Below are positions 1-9,447 of a DNA stretch of 64,000 bases, in pieces. Position 1 is the stretch's first letter; every line of letters begins with the position of its first letter. Location: the NCBI RefSeq assembly GCF_031932625.1, contig NZ_JAVSCK010000005.1, forward strand, positions 318,481-382,480, read 5' to 3'. Made by a program: the position numbers and the translations under genes. Source of the DNA: Hwangdonia seohaensis. Lineage in GTDB: Bacteria > Bacteroidota > Bacteroidia > Flavobacteriales > Flavobacteriaceae. A model generated the notes under the pieces. That model did no database searches and was not told the DNA's origin. It saw only the letters and a list, made by a program, of their open reading frames with translations.

Positions 1-2
1 GA

Positions 3-503
3 AGTCTTGATTTAAATGGCGAAGCTTTTTTTAAGGTAACCAAAGGCGAAAAATTCACCGTTAATACAAACGCCGGAAGCATTCAAGTTTTAGGCACACA
101 ATTTAATGTAAAAAAACGCCCGAATTATTTTGAAGTACAATGCTACGAAGGTTCTGTAAGTGTTACACACAACAAAGAAAAAACGATATTAATCCCAGGG
201 AAAACGTTTAGGGTTGTAAATAACCAAATTGTATTGGCCAAGGATTTTAACGCAGAAACACCATCGTGGTTAGCCAAGGAATCTTCGTTTGATAATGTAC
301 CGCTTTGGCAAATTGTTAACGAATTGGAAATTCAATACGATATAATCATTGATGCATCAAAAGTAGATGTTGCCAAAACATTTTCAGGTAGTTTTACACA
401 CACCGATAAAAATATAGCATTACAATCTGTAACCATTCCGCTTAAATTAAGTTACAAAATAAACGGTAATAAAGTTGAGTTATATAACTATGACAAAAAC
501 TAA
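3..503 (+). CDS. FecR-family anti-sigma factor, C-terminal part (5' end outside window)
   Basis: The reading frame is open from the window edge to the stop at 501-503. It encodes the periplasmic FecR fold (GEAFFKV, then VLGTQFNVK and CYEGSVSV, the usual FecR strand motifs) followed by a C-terminal DUF4974/STN-like segment (about the last 85 residues). In this family the membrane-anchored protein holds an ECF sigma factor inactive until a TonB-dependent receptor signals; the sigma gene would lie upstream of the window. Its stop overlaps the start of the receptor gene at 490, so the two are translationally coupled. The N-terminal cytoplasmic part and the transmembrane helix cannot be seen here. 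Confidence 0.88.
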   Translation, partial: SLDLNGEAFFKVTKGEKFTVNTNAGSIQVLGTQFNVKKRPNYFEVQCYEGSVSVTHNKEKTILIPGKTFRVVNNQIVLAKDFNAETPSWLAKESSFDNVPLWQIVNELEIQYDIIIDASKVDVAKTFSGSFTHTDKNIALQSVTIPLKLSYKINGNKVELYNYDKN

Positions 504-3036
504 ACACTTCATCGTTTTATGTTCTGTCTATTGCTGCTTTTCTTTTGGTTTACAAGCACAAGAAAAACTACCGTTATTAGATGTATTACAGCAATTAGAA
601 AATCAATTTGATGTCAAGTTTTCCTATTCGATAGATGATGTTAGTAATGTTTTGGTAGATATACCAAACAAATCAGACACATTAAAACAAATCATTGAAA
701 ATTTAAACGCTACCACACTTTTAAATTTTAAGTTTCTTAACGAGCGCTATATCACGGTTTCCACAATTAACAAAACCATTGCTATTTGTGGTGTTTTGGT
801 TTCAGAAAAAACTAAAGAACCTTTGCCTGGGGCTTCGGTTTTAATTGAAAATTCTACAAATGGTGTTATCACAGATATAGAAGGCAGTTTTACTTTGAAT
901 GAAGTAGATGTCAATAAATCGATAATTATTTCTTTTTTAGGATTTGAAACACAGGTGTTTAAAGCTGCGGATTTAATGTTGTTAAATAACACGTGTAAAA
1001 CCATAGAAATGCAAGTTAAAAGTGAAGCACTCAATCAGATTCTAATCACCAAATTTTTAACCACAGGTTTACAAAAACGCATTGATGGTAGCACGATTTT
1101 AAATACCGAAAAGTTTGGTATTTTACCCGGGCTCGCAGAACCGGATATTATGCAATCCATTCAAGCTTTACCAGGTGTTGAAAGCATTAATGAAAGTATC
1201 GCAAACATTAATGTTCGTGGGGGTACAAACGACCAAAACCTCATACTTTGGGATAATATTAAAATGTATCATTCGGGGCATTTTTTCGGGCTTATCTCAG
1301 CTTACAACCCGTATTTAACAAACCAAGTTTCGGTGACCAAAAACGGAACCTCAAGCGAGTTTAGCGATGGCGTGTCCAGCACCATTAATATGTCTACAAA
1401 AAACAAGATAAATGAAGGCTTTAAAGGCGGCGTAGGCGCTAATTTAATACATGCCGATGCTTTTTTGGAAATACCATTAAGTAAAAAACTGGCCGTTCAT
1501 ATATCGGGTAGGCGCTCTTTTACCGATGTTTTCAGTACACCGACTTACGATACGTATTTTGAACGCAGTTTTCAAGATAGCGAGCTCACCACAAATAGCG
1601 ATAACATAAGCGAGAGTAACAAATCGTCCGATTTTTTCTTTTACGACTATACCGCTAAATTGCTTTTCGATTTTAATGAGAATCATAAATTTAGGGCTAA
1701 CATTATTGGCATAAACAATAACTTGGATTATACTGAAAGTTATACCAATTCCGATGATGAAACAGATTCAAAAACCAGTAATTTAAAGCAACAAAACTTG
1801 GGCGCTGGTGCAAACTGGAACGCGAAGTGGCATGCTAAATTTTCAACTGAAATCAATGCTTTTTATTCAAAATATAATGTGGATGCTGTTGATTATAGAA
1901 TTGAAACCGATCAAAAATTAACCCAAGCAAACGAAGTTCTTGAAACGGGAGTAAAGCTTAAAACCAATTTTAAGATTAATGATAATCTGAATGTTTTAAA
2001 TGGCTATCAATTCAGTGAAATAGGCATTTTGAACGAAACCACGGTTAGCGCACCGTCTTACGATAAAACCAAAAAGGACGTGTTGCTCAACCATGCGCTT
2101 TTTAGTGAAATAGAATTTAATAAACACAATACGTATTTGAGGTTGGGTGTTCGGGGGAATTATTTTCAGAAATTCAATAAAATGATTATTGAGCCCAGGC
2201 TAAATGTTAGACAAAAACTAAATAATCGCTTTGCATTAAAGTTACAAGGTGAATTTAAAAACCAATCTGCCACACAGATTATCGATTTTCAAGATGATTT
2301 TTTAGGCGTTGAAAACCGCCGCTGGATTTTGGCAAATAACAGTTCGATTCCTATTTCTGAAAGTAAACAAGGGTCTTTCGGTTTCGAGTTTAATCAAAAC
2401 AATTTCGTAATTGATGTTGAAGGGTTTTATAAACTAGTTGATGGGATAACCGCATCCAACCAAGGTTTTTATAATAATTTTCAATATATAAATGCCGCTG
2501 GAAGCTATGCTGTAAAGGGTGTTGAGTTTTTAATGAATAAAACGGCTGAATCCTATAGTGCTTGGGTGAGTTATACCTACAGTGTTAATGATTATGAATT
2601 TGAAAGTATAACGCCCTCCGTTTTTCCAAACAATGTGGATGTCAGGCATTCGATGTCCATGGCCTTTAATTATGATATTAGGGATGATTTAAAAGTATCC
2701 ATAGGTGGTATTTGGAGGTCTGGTGCGCCATATACAAAACCCGTTGAAGGGAATGAAACCATACAAAATGGCAATAATACGGTTGTAAATTACGACCTTC
2801 CGAATAATGAAAACTTAGATGATTTTATCCGATTGGATGTTTCCTTAAAATATAATTTTAATATAACAAACACATCTAACGGAGCTATAAGTTTAGGAGT
2901 TATTAATGTAACGAATAAAGAAAATAGCATCAATAGGTATTACGAAGTGCACCCTGAAGATTCAAATTCAGCCATACAAATTGATAATAAATCACTTGGT
3001 TTAACGCCCAATTTAAGTTTTAGAATCAATTTTTAG
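490..3036 (+). CDS. TonB-dependent outer-membrane receptor with STN and CarboxypepD_reg domains
   Basis: An 848-residue protein. I chose the ATG at 490, which gives a clean signal peptide (MTKTKHFIVLCSVYC to about LQAQ), over the TTG at 475. Order of domains: STN-like signalling domain (about 25-85), a carboxypeptidase-regulatory-like beta domain (about 95-175, with the TKEPLPGASV motif), plug (about 195-300, containing LPGVESINE and VRGGTNDQN), then the 22-strand barrel ending in an aromatic residue (RINF). The STN domain and the overlapping FecR gene make it a transducing receptor that reports substrate binding to an ECF sigma factor. The substrate is not evident; at 848 residues it is shorter than SusC proteins, and no SusD follows. 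Confidence 0.9.
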   Translation: MTKTKHFIVLCSVYCCFSFGLQAQEKLPLLDVLQQLENQFDVKFSYSIDDVSNVLVDIPNKSDTLKQIIENLNATTLLNFKFLNERYITVSTINKTIAICGVLVSEKTKEPLPGASVLIENSTNGVITDIEGSFTLNEVDVNKSIIISFLGFETQVFKAADLMLLNNTCKTIEMQVKSEALNQILITKFLTTGLQKRIDGSTILNTEKFGILPGLAEPDIMQSIQALPGVESINESIANINVRGGTNDQNLILWDNIKMYHSGHFFGLISAYNPYLTNQVSVTKNGTSSEFSDGVSSTINMSTKNKINEGFKGGVGANLIHADAFLEIPLSKKLAVHISGRRSFTDVFSTPTYDTYFERSFQDSELTTNSDNISESNKSSDFFFYDYTAKLLFDFNENHKFRANIIGINNNLDYTESYTNSDDETDSKTSNLKQQNLGAGANWNAKWHAKFSTEINAFYSKYNVDAVDYRIETDQKLTQANEVLETGVKLKTNFKINDNLNVLNGYQFSEIGILNETTVSAPSYDKTKKDVLLNHALFSEIEFNKHNTYLRLGVRGNYFQKFNKMIIEPRLNVRQKLNNRFALKLQGEFKNQSATQIIDFQDDFLGVENRRWILANNSSIPISESKQGSFGFEFNQNNFVIDVEGFYKLVDGITASNQGFYNNFQYINAAGSYAVKGVEFLMNKTAESYSAWVSYTYSVNDYEFESITPSVFPNNVDVRHSMSMAFNYDIRDDLKVSIGGIWRSGAPYTKPVEGNETIQNGNNTVVNYDLPNNENLDDFIRLDVSLKYNFNITNTSNGAISLGVINVTNKENSINRYYEVHPEDSNSAIQIDNKSLGLTPNLSFRINF

Positions 3037-3091
3037 AATAGCGAATCCATATTAAAAAATCGATAAAACGTATTATTTTTACGATTAAATG

Positions 3092-3121
3092 TTGTTTTAT
3101 TCGATGTTTTTTATATTTTTG
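3092..3121 (+). promoter_or_regulatory. Bacteroidota-type promoter for the DUF6588-like gene
   Basis: A TTG at 3092-3094 is followed after 19 bases by TATTTTTG (3114-3121), a full match to the phylum consensus TTG-N19-21-TAnnTTTG. The expected transcript start is about 20 bases before the ATG at 3145. Confidence 0.6.
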
Positions 3122-3144
3122 TCAAACCCAAATCTTAAAATAAA

Positions 3145-4182
3145 ATGAAAAAGTTAACTCTACTTATGTTGTTTTGTATAGCAACAATTACTTCAAAAGC
3201 TCAAAATGATTTAGATGCGCTTCTTGCCGCAGGTGTAAAAAACGCAGAACGTTTTGCCAACGATTATTTAATGTCGGGAACAGATGGTTTAATGCACAGC
3301 ATGAATGCTGGTTGGTTTAATACGGCAGACGCCAAACCACTTGGAGGTTTTGAAATTTCAATAATCGCCAATGCTTCAACCATACAGAATGAGCACAAAT
3401 CGTTTTTAATGAATATTGCAGATTACAATAACGACCCAGATCAAGATTTTGTGGTGTCATTTACAGATGCTTCAACATCAAAATCTGTGGCAACTGCTTT
3501 AGGGGAAAACGAACCGGATATTGATATAGTAGTTACTTATGACGACCCGATTTTAGGGCCTCAACAGGAAACCATAACCTTACCTAGTGGCATTGGTTCA
3601 GATACGGCAAACCTATTGCCAACTGCCTTTATTCAAGGTGCCATTGGACTCAGTAAAGGTATTGAGTTGAAAGCGCGTTTTGTGCCCAAAATTAATACTG
3701 ATGATGTAGATATTAGCATGTATGGCGCTGGATTGCAAATGGAGTTTACCAAATGGTTGCCTGCCGATAAATTACTGCCCGTAGCCATTTCAGGTTTGGT
3801 AGCTTATACCCATTTAGATGGTACTTATGATATATCTGGATCTACCGGAATTAGCGGTAGTAATCAACGTATAGAAAATGATACAAATACGTGGTTGTTC
3901 CAATTAATAGCATCAACCAAATTGCCCGTAATCAATTTTTACGGCGGTTTAGGGTATATAAAAGGTAAATCGGAATCGGATTTATTAGGAAGTTATACCG
4001 TTTCAAATGGGCCATTATTTTCTCAAACCATAACCGATCCTTTTTCAGTATCAAGTGAAGCATCGTCTGTTAGGGGAACGATTGGTACCAAATTGAAATT
4101 AGGCTTTTTCAGATTAAATGCCGAATACCATTTAGCCGAATTTAATGCCTTTTCAGTAGGTTTAAATTTCGGATTTAGATAA
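3145..4182 (+). CDS. DUF6588-like outer-membrane protein
   Basis: A 345-residue protein with a signal peptide (MKKLTLLMLFCIATITSKAQ). After the cleavage site comes a helical stretch (DLDALLAAGVKNAERFANDY) and a glycine-rich region of alternating hydrophobic residues that ends in F-R, as a beta-barrel does. This matches my memory of the DUF6588 family, common in Flavobacteria and without known function. It has its own promoter and ends at a strong terminator, so it is probably a single-gene unit. The function is unknown; a porin-like or structural role is a guess from the barrel-like pattern. Confidence 0.7.
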   Translation: MKKLTLLMLFCIATITSKAQNDLDALLAAGVKNAERFANDYLMSGTDGLMHSMNAGWFNTADAKPLGGFEISIIANASTIQNEHKSFLMNIADYNNDPDQDFVVSFTDASTSKSVATALGENEPDIDIVVTYDDPILGPQQETITLPSGIGSDTANLLPTAFIQGAIGLSKGIELKARFVPKINTDDVDISMYGAGLQMEFTKWLPADKLLPVAISGLVAYTHLDGTYDISGSTGISGSNQRIENDTNTWLFQLIASTKLPVINFYGGLGYIKGKSESDLLGSYTVSNGPLFSQTITDPFSVSSEASSVRGTIGTKLKLGFFRLNAEYHLAEFNAFSVGLNFGFR

Positions 4183-4269
4183 TGGTTTTTTAAATTCATT
4201 TTCATATAAATGAATGATTTAATATTCAAATAATTTATGTTTTAGTTAGTTTATATAATTAGTTGCGTT

Positions 4270-4301
4270 AAAAGTGCAGGATTTTAATCTTGCACTTTTT
4301 T
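4270..4301 (+). terminator. Intrinsic terminator after the DUF6588-like gene
   Basis: Stem AAAAGTGCA(A/G)G with loop ATTTTAAT and a complementary arm running into six T residues. It separates this gene from mdh. Confidence 0.75.
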
Positions 4302-4444
4302 CGTTTACAGCATTTTAATTCATACTTTTGTTAACCAAAATTTTTAGCGGTAAAACAAACAATAGTCATGTTTTAAATCAAAATAAATGATGACTTTTGG
4401 CTAGAATTTATAACATATCACAAATCTTTTAAAAAAATAATTTT

Positions 4445-5371
4445 ATGAAAGTTACAGTAGTTGGAGCAGGGGCAGTAGGGGCTAGTTGCGCAGAGTACAT
4501 TGCGATTAAAAACTTTGCTTCTGAAGTTGTATTATTAGACATTAAAGAAGGCTATGCCGAAGGTAAAGCGATGGATTTAATGCAGTGTGCATCTTTAAAC
4601 GGGTTCGATACCAAAATTACAGGCATCACAAACGATTATAGCAAAACGGCAAATAGCGATATTTGTGTCATAACTTCGGGTATTCCGCGTAAGCCGGGAA
4701 TGACTCGCGAAGAATTAATTGGTATTAATGCCGGTATTGTAAAATCGGTTTCATCCAGTTTAATTGAGCACTCTCCAAACACCATTATTATTGTGGTGAG
4801 TAACCCAATGGATACGATGACGTATTTGGTTCATAAAACAACAAATTTACCAAAAAACAGAATTATAGGCATGGGCGGCGCCTTAGATTCCGCACGTTTT
4901 AAATACAGATTAGCCGAAGCTTTAGAAGCTCCAATTAGCGATGTAGACGGCATGGTTATAGGCGGTCATAGCGATACCGGCATGGTGCCATTAACATCGC
5001 ACGCCACACGAAATAGTGTTAAGGTTTCTGAGTTTTTATCTGACGATAGACTAAATCAAGTAAAAGAAGACACTAAAGTTGGTGGTGCTACTTTAACCAA
5101 ATTATTAGGTACGTCGGCTTGGTATGCACCAGGTGCAGCAGTTTCCGGATTGGTACAAGCCATTGCTTGCGACCAAAAGAAAATGTTCCCTTGTTCAACC
5201 TTATTGGAAGGTGAATACGGTTTAAGCGATTTATGCATTGGTGTACCGGTGATTTTAGGCAAGAACGGAATTGAAAAAATAGTGGATATTCCGTTAAGCG
5301 ATGCTGAAAAAACACATATGCAACAAAGTGCCGAAGGCGTTAAGAAAACAAATGGTTTACTGGAATTGTAA
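4445..5371 (+). CDS. mdh: Malate dehydrogenase
   Basis: Oxidises malate to oxaloacetate with NAD in the citric-acid cycle, in the cytoplasm. The 308-residue length and the N-terminal nucleotide-binding motif GAGAVGAS (residues 7-14) with D32 (LLDIKEG) fit NAD-dependent, LDH-like malate dehydrogenases. Substrate-binding arginines lie in RKPGMTREEL (about 80-90), the catalytic Asp/Arg region in GGALDSARFKYRLAE, and the catalytic histidine in GGHSDTGMVPL (about 175). The gene stands alone, between two terminators. No anomaly seen. Confidence 0.95.
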   Translation: MKVTVVGAGAVGASCAEYIAIKNFASEVVLLDIKEGYAEGKAMDLMQCASLNGFDTKITGITNDYSKTANSDICVITSGIPRKPGMTREELIGINAGIVKSVSSSLIEHSPNTIIIVVSNPMDTMTYLVHKTTNLPKNRIIGMGGALDSARFKYRLAEALEAPISDVDGMVIGGHSDTGMVPLTSHATRNSVKVSEFLSDDRLNQVKEDTKVGGATLTKLLGTSAWYAPGAAVSGLVQAIACDQKKMFPCSTLLEGEYGLSDLCIGVPVILGKNGIEKIVDIPLSDAEKTHMQQSAEGVKKTNGLLEL

Positions 5372-5401
5372 ACTTTAATATTACAAATTAGATTTTATAA
5401 T

Positions 5402-5428
5402 AAAGACTGTAGAAATACAGTCTTTTAT
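5402..5428 (+). terminator. Intrinsic terminator after mdh
   Basis: Perfect ten-base stem AAAGACTGTA / TACAGTCTTT with a GAAA loop and following T residues. Confidence 0.75.
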
Positions 5429-5431
5429 TAT

Positions 5432-5439
5432 TATATTTG
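5432..5439 (+). promoter_or_regulatory. -7 box just before the 5444 gene
   Basis: TATATTTG fits TAnnTTTG and ends only four bases before the ATG at 5444, so a transcript starting there would have almost no leader. No good TTG lies at the right distance upstream; the mdh terminator occupies that place. Confidence 0.35.
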
Positions 5440-5443
5440 GCGC

Positions 5444-6058
5444 ATGAATTCAAAATGGTACTTTAGTGCTTTAATAGTTATTATCACCTTGTTTGGTGCT
5501 TTTTCGCAGCAGCAAACTATTGTGCCAAATCAAGAAATTGTTCTTCAATTTACAGATGCTTCCATAACACCCGATGAATCACAAAAAACCATTGCTATTG
5601 TAAAACAGCAATTGCAGGATTTAGGTGTTAGCAATATTCAAATAAAGGAAGAAGAAGGCGGTAAGCTAAAAATCACGTATCACAGTGATGCCGATGTTGC
5701 GAGTATTAAAAAGACCTTTTCAAAAGAAAAGAACCTCATTTTAGATGCTGCTTTAAACAATGAAAACGAAGATTCTTCAAAGCTTCCTTTTGATGAAAAC
5801 ACCGTTAGCTATAAACTCGATGTTTATGAAATCCAAAACGGGCACGATGCGCCATGGGATTTAAACGGGACTTCGGTTGTTGAGTTAAAACCCGAAAGCA
5901 AAAGATTATCAAATCCAAATTTATATGCTTTTATCAATGCTTTTGATGTGAATGAAAGCGGCGAAAAAGTAGCCTATAAAACACATTACAATATTGCCAT
6001 TGCAATAGATAATACGTCACACAAAATCCCCGAAGTTAGAGCGGGACCTTTAGCTTAA
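5444..6058 (+). CDS. Secreted protein with a SecD-P1-like subdomain
   Basis: A 204-residue protein with an N-terminal hydrophobic export segment (residues 5-20). Residues about 35-95 contain a helix and strand pattern, IAIVKQQLQDLGVSNIQIKE then KLKITYHSDADVASIKKTF, that reads like the first periplasmic (P1) subdomain of SecD; the SecDF encoded 270 bases downstream has the corresponding VLRKRIDEFGVTSPNIQRLG and RILVELPGVKDVERATGLL. The rest is not recognised. I infer a periplasmic accessory related to SecD by partial duplication, but the similarity is by eye only. It could equally be a generic alpha/beta fold that mimics it. Confidence 0.6.
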   Translation: MNSKWYFSALIVIITLFGAFSQQQTIVPNQEIVLQFTDASITPDESQKTIAIVKQQLQDLGVSNIQIKEEEGGKLKITYHSDADVASIKKTFSKEKNLILDAALNNENEDSSKLPFDENTVSYKLDVYEIQNGHDAPWDLNGTSVVELKPESKRLSNPNLYAFINAFDVNESGEKVAYKTHYNIAIAIDNTSHKIPEVRAGPLA

Positions 6059-6144
6059 ATTACTTCAAAAAAACAGCTTTTATAAACAACTGGCACCAAA
6101 CCGGTTTCAGTACAAAAAGCTAACAAAATTATTAAAATATAAAA

Positions 6145-6176
6145 TTGTTAAATCCTACGAGAAAATTCTATATTTG
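6145..6176 (+). promoter_or_regulatory. Promoter for secDF
   Basis: TTG (6145-6147), 21-base spacer, TATATTTG (6169-6176). The resulting leader of about 150 bases contains a small hairpin (ACAAGGT-AAA-ACCTTGT) and a partial dispersed-repeat sequence (GTCATTCCCAC, near 6237). Confidence 0.6.
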
Positions 6177-6329
6177 CTCGTTTTAAAATAAAAACAATTT
6201 TTGAACAAGGTAAAACCTTGTGAATCATTAAACTTGTCATTCCCACAAAATCGGAGATTCATAAATACCATAATTATGAATTTAGAATCAATGAATAAAG
6301 CGGGAAACTAAGACACAAAAAATTACAAA

Positions 6330-9323
6330 ATGCAAAATAAAGGATTAGTAAAATTATTTGCGCTCTTGTTTGGTTTGGTAAGTATTTACCAATTATCATT
6401 CACATTTAAAGCCAATCAAATTGAGAGTCAAGCCCAAGAAATCGCTATAAATAAAATTCCAGATACCGAGGAAGATTTCAGGGAAAAAAGAAGTGATGAA
6501 GAAGCAAACTACCTAGAGTCCATAGCTAATGATACCGTTTATAATATCGGTATTGCAAAATTCACGTATAACGATGTGAAGCAAAAAGCCATGAATCTTG
6601 GTTTGGATTTAAAAGGTGGTATAAACGTAATCTTACAAGTATCGGTTAAGGATATTTTAAAAGGATTGGCCAACAATACCAAAGATCCGGTTTTTAATAA
6701 GGCATTGGACGATGCTACCGAGCTTCAAAAAAACAGTCAAAATACCTATTTAGAAGATTTCTTTATAGCATTTGATAAAATTAAAGGCGATACCAAATTA
6801 GCGTCTCCAGACATATTTTACACCAAAGCTTTAGATGGTGAGATTAATGGAAGTATGACAGATAGTGATGTTAAAAGCATTATAGAAACAAAAATAGACG
6901 AGTCGATAGTATCAGCTTTTGAAGTATTGCGTAAGCGTATTGACGAGTTTGGTGTAACCTCGCCAAACATTCAACGTTTAGGGAATTCTGGTCGTATTTT
7001 AGTGGAATTGCCAGGTGTTAAAGATGTTGAGCGTGCTACAGGATTATTACAAAGTACGGCACAATTAGAGTTTTGGGATGCTTATAAAGGGGAACAGTTT
7101 TTCCCGTTTTTAGTACAGGCCAACGAGGTTTTAAAAGACATTGTTAAAGTTGATGTGACTGATGAAGAGGTAGAGCCTCAAGATGAAGAAAACGCTGAAG
7201 ACTCGCAAATTGATGCCCTTTTGGGTGAAGCTGAAACCGATTCGACTGCTGTTTCAAGTGTAAATCCAATATTCGATCTAATTAAAGGTCAAGGTTACCA
7301 AGGCGGACCGGTAATTGCAAGTTTCGAATTAAAAGATAAAGAAACCGTTTTAAATTATTTAAACCTACCACAAGTAAGAGCTTTATTGCCAGCAGAACAC
7401 CGTTACGCAAAATTTGCTTTTGGCAAACCAGATAAAAATAGCGAGCTGGTAGATTTATACGCTTTAGTGGGTAACAGAGAAAACGTGCCGCCATTAAGTG
7501 GTGCCGTTGTAACCGATGCGCGTAACCAATTTGGACCAACGGGAAAATCTGAAGTGTCTATGCAAATGAATTCCAAAGGCGCTAAGGTTTGGGAAGAAAT
7601 GACGGGGAATGCATTTAATCAAGGCAGTCAAATTGCCATTGTTTTAGATAATATTGTGTATTCTGCCCCAGGTGTAACTACAGGGCCAATTGCCGGAGGA
7701 AGCTCTTCAATTTCTGGAGATTTTACATTAAACGAAGCCATAGATTTAGCAAACGTACTGCGTGCTGGTAAATTACCGGCATCGGCAGATATCATTTCAA
7801 GTGAAGTTGTTGGGCCATCATTGGGTCAAGAAGCCATTGATAGTGGTACCAAATCGTTTATGATTGCCTTGGCATTGGTATTGCTTTGGATGATTTTCTA
7901 TTACGGAAAAGCAGGTGGATTTGCAGATATCGCCATGGTTTTAAACATCTTATTAATCTTTGGTATTTTATCTGGTTTAGGTGCCGTACTAACTTTACCG
8001 GGTATTGCTGGTATTGTGTTAACTATTGGTATGTCGGTTGATGCGAACGTGCTTATCTTTGAGCGTATTCGAGAGGAAATAGTTAAAGGTAAAGGACAAA
8101 AAGAAGCTATTCAAGATGGATTTAGTAACGCTTTGTCTTCTATTTTAGATGCCAATATTACAACCGGTTTAACGGCCTTAATCTTATTTATTTTTGGAAC
8201 AGGGCCTATTAAAGGATTCGCAACTACCTTATTAATTGGTATTGGTACATCGTTATTTACGGCTATTTTTATCACCAGATTATTGGTAGACTGGTATATT
8301 AACAAAGGCGGAAAACTGGATTTCTCAACCGCATTAACTAAAAATCTTTTCAGAAACATTAGTATTGAATTCTTAAAGAAACGTAAGGTAGCTTATATGG
8401 TTTCTGCTGTATTCATTGTGGTAAGTTTAGGTTCGTTGTTTACAAATAGCTTAGATCAAGGTGTCGATTTTGTTGGAGGTAGAACCTATCAAGTGCGTTT
8501 TGCACAGGATGTTAGTGCTTCAGAAATTACCGATGTACTTTCACAACCAGAAATTTTTGGAAGTGCAGATGCTAAAACTTTTGGTAGTGCCAATCAATTA
8601 AAAATAACCACCAAATACAAGGTTAACGAAACAGGATCTGAGGTTGACGAAGAAATTAGAAAGGCTTTATATGATGGACTTGTTCCTTATTTAGAAGGTA
8701 TATCATATGAGAAGTTTTTAGATTTAAACGATGTGAACAAACAAGTTGGATTACTTGAATCTTACAAAGTATCTCCAACCATTGCCGACGATATTAAACA
8801 AGCCTCGGTTTGGGCTGTATTGGGCTCGCTAATAGTAGTGTTCCTTTATATCTTATTCCGATTTAAAAAATGGCAGTACTCATTGGGTGCGGTAGCAGCG
8901 GTTTTCCACGATGTACTTATTGTATTGGGGGTATTCTCGCTAACCTATAAATTCATGCCGTTTAGTATGGAAATAGACCAAGCTTTTATCGCCGCCATAT
9001 TAACGGTTATTGGTTACTCGTTAAACGATACCGTGGTAGTATTCGATAGAATTCGTGAGTTTTTTAACGAGCATACTTCTTGGAAATTCGATAAAGTAGT
9101 AAACGTGTCATTAAGCAGTACTTTAAGTAGAACACTAAATACATCGTTAACAACGTTAGTAGTGTTGTTATCCATCTTTATTTTTGGTGGCGATTCAATT
9201 CGAGGCTTTATGTTTGCCTTAATTGTAGGTGTTATAGTGGGTACGTATTCATCGCTGTTTATTGCAACACCGATTATGTACGATTCAGTAAATAAATTAG
9301 AAGGAAAAAAGAAGAACGACTAA
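6330..9323 (+). CDS. secDF: Protein translocase subunit SecDF (fused)
   Basis: A 997-residue membrane protein that uses the proton gradient to pull preproteins out of the SecYEG channel on the periplasmic side. The SecD half has the LGLDLKGGINVILQV motif after TM1, the P1 domain with VLRKRIDEFGV, the TM4-6 block with MSVDANVLIFERIREE, and the SecF half starts near residue 680 with LDQGVDFVGGRTYQV and ends with IGYSLNDTVVVFDRIREFF. An acidic low-complexity insert (about 275-310, EEVEPQDEENAEDSQ) lies within the P1 region, an insertion of a kind seen in flavobacterial homologues. Fusion of SecD and SecF is normal for Bacteroidota. It has its own promoter and terminator. Confidence 0.96.
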   Translation: MQNKGLVKLFALLFGLVSIYQLSFTFKANQIESQAQEIAINKIPDTEEDFREKRSDEEANYLESIANDTVYNIGIAKFTYNDVKQKAMNLGLDLKGGINVILQVSVKDILKGLANNTKDPVFNKALDDATELQKNSQNTYLEDFFIAFDKIKGDTKLASPDIFYTKALDGEINGSMTDSDVKSIIETKIDESIVSAFEVLRKRIDEFGVTSPNIQRLGNSGRILVELPGVKDVERATGLLQSTAQLEFWDAYKGEQFFPFLVQANEVLKDIVKVDVTDEEVEPQDEENAEDSQIDALLGEAETDSTAVSSVNPIFDLIKGQGYQGGPVIASFELKDKETVLNYLNLPQVRALLPAEHRYAKFAFGKPDKNSELVDLYALVGNRENVPPLSGAVVTDARNQFGPTGKSEVSMQMNSKGAKVWEEMTGNAFNQGSQIAIVLDNIVYSAPGVTTGPIAGGSSSISGDFTLNEAIDLANVLRAGKLPASADIISSEVVGPSLGQEAIDSGTKSFMIALALVLLWMIFYYGKAGGFADIAMVLNILLIFGILSGLGAVLTLPGIAGIVLTIGMSVDANVLIFERIREEIVKGKGQKEAIQDGFSNALSSILDANITTGLTALILFIFGTGPIKGFATTLLIGIGTSLFTAIFITRLLVDWYINKGGKLDFSTALTKNLFRNISIEFLKKRKVAYMVSAVFIVVSLGSLFTNSLDQGVDFVGGRTYQVRFAQDVSASEITDVLSQPEIFGSADAKTFGSANQLKITTKYKVNETGSEVDEEIRKALYDGLVPYLEGISYEKFLDLNDVNKQVGLLESYKVSPTIADDIKQASVWAVLGSLIVVFLYILFRFKKWQYSLGAVAAVFHDVLIVLGVFSLTYKFMPFSMEIDQAFIAAILTVIGYSLNDTVVVFDRIREFFNEHTSWKFDKVVNVSLSSTLSRTLNTSLTTLVVLLSIFIFGGDSIRGFMFALIVGVIVGTYSSLFIATPIMYDSVNKLEGKKKND

Positions 9324-9346
9324 CTCAAATTTTTTCTTTAAATGAG

Positions 9347-9377
9347 AAGCCTATCATGTATTTGATAGGCTTTTTTA
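9347..9377 (+). terminator. Intrinsic terminator after secDF
   Basis: Stem AAGCCTATCA / TGATAGGCTT, loop TGTATT, then a T run. Confidence 0.8.
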
Positions 9378-9447
9378 TTGTCTAGTAAAGCTGCGGTTAT
9401 ATACTGTTTTTAAAAGTTATTCGTAATTTCTTAAGGTTGAAATTCAA

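Noticed and set aside
4323..4330. TACTTTTG as mdh promoter
   Set aside because: It matches the -7 box but has no TTG at 19-21 bases and lies 115 bases before the gene; too weak to list.
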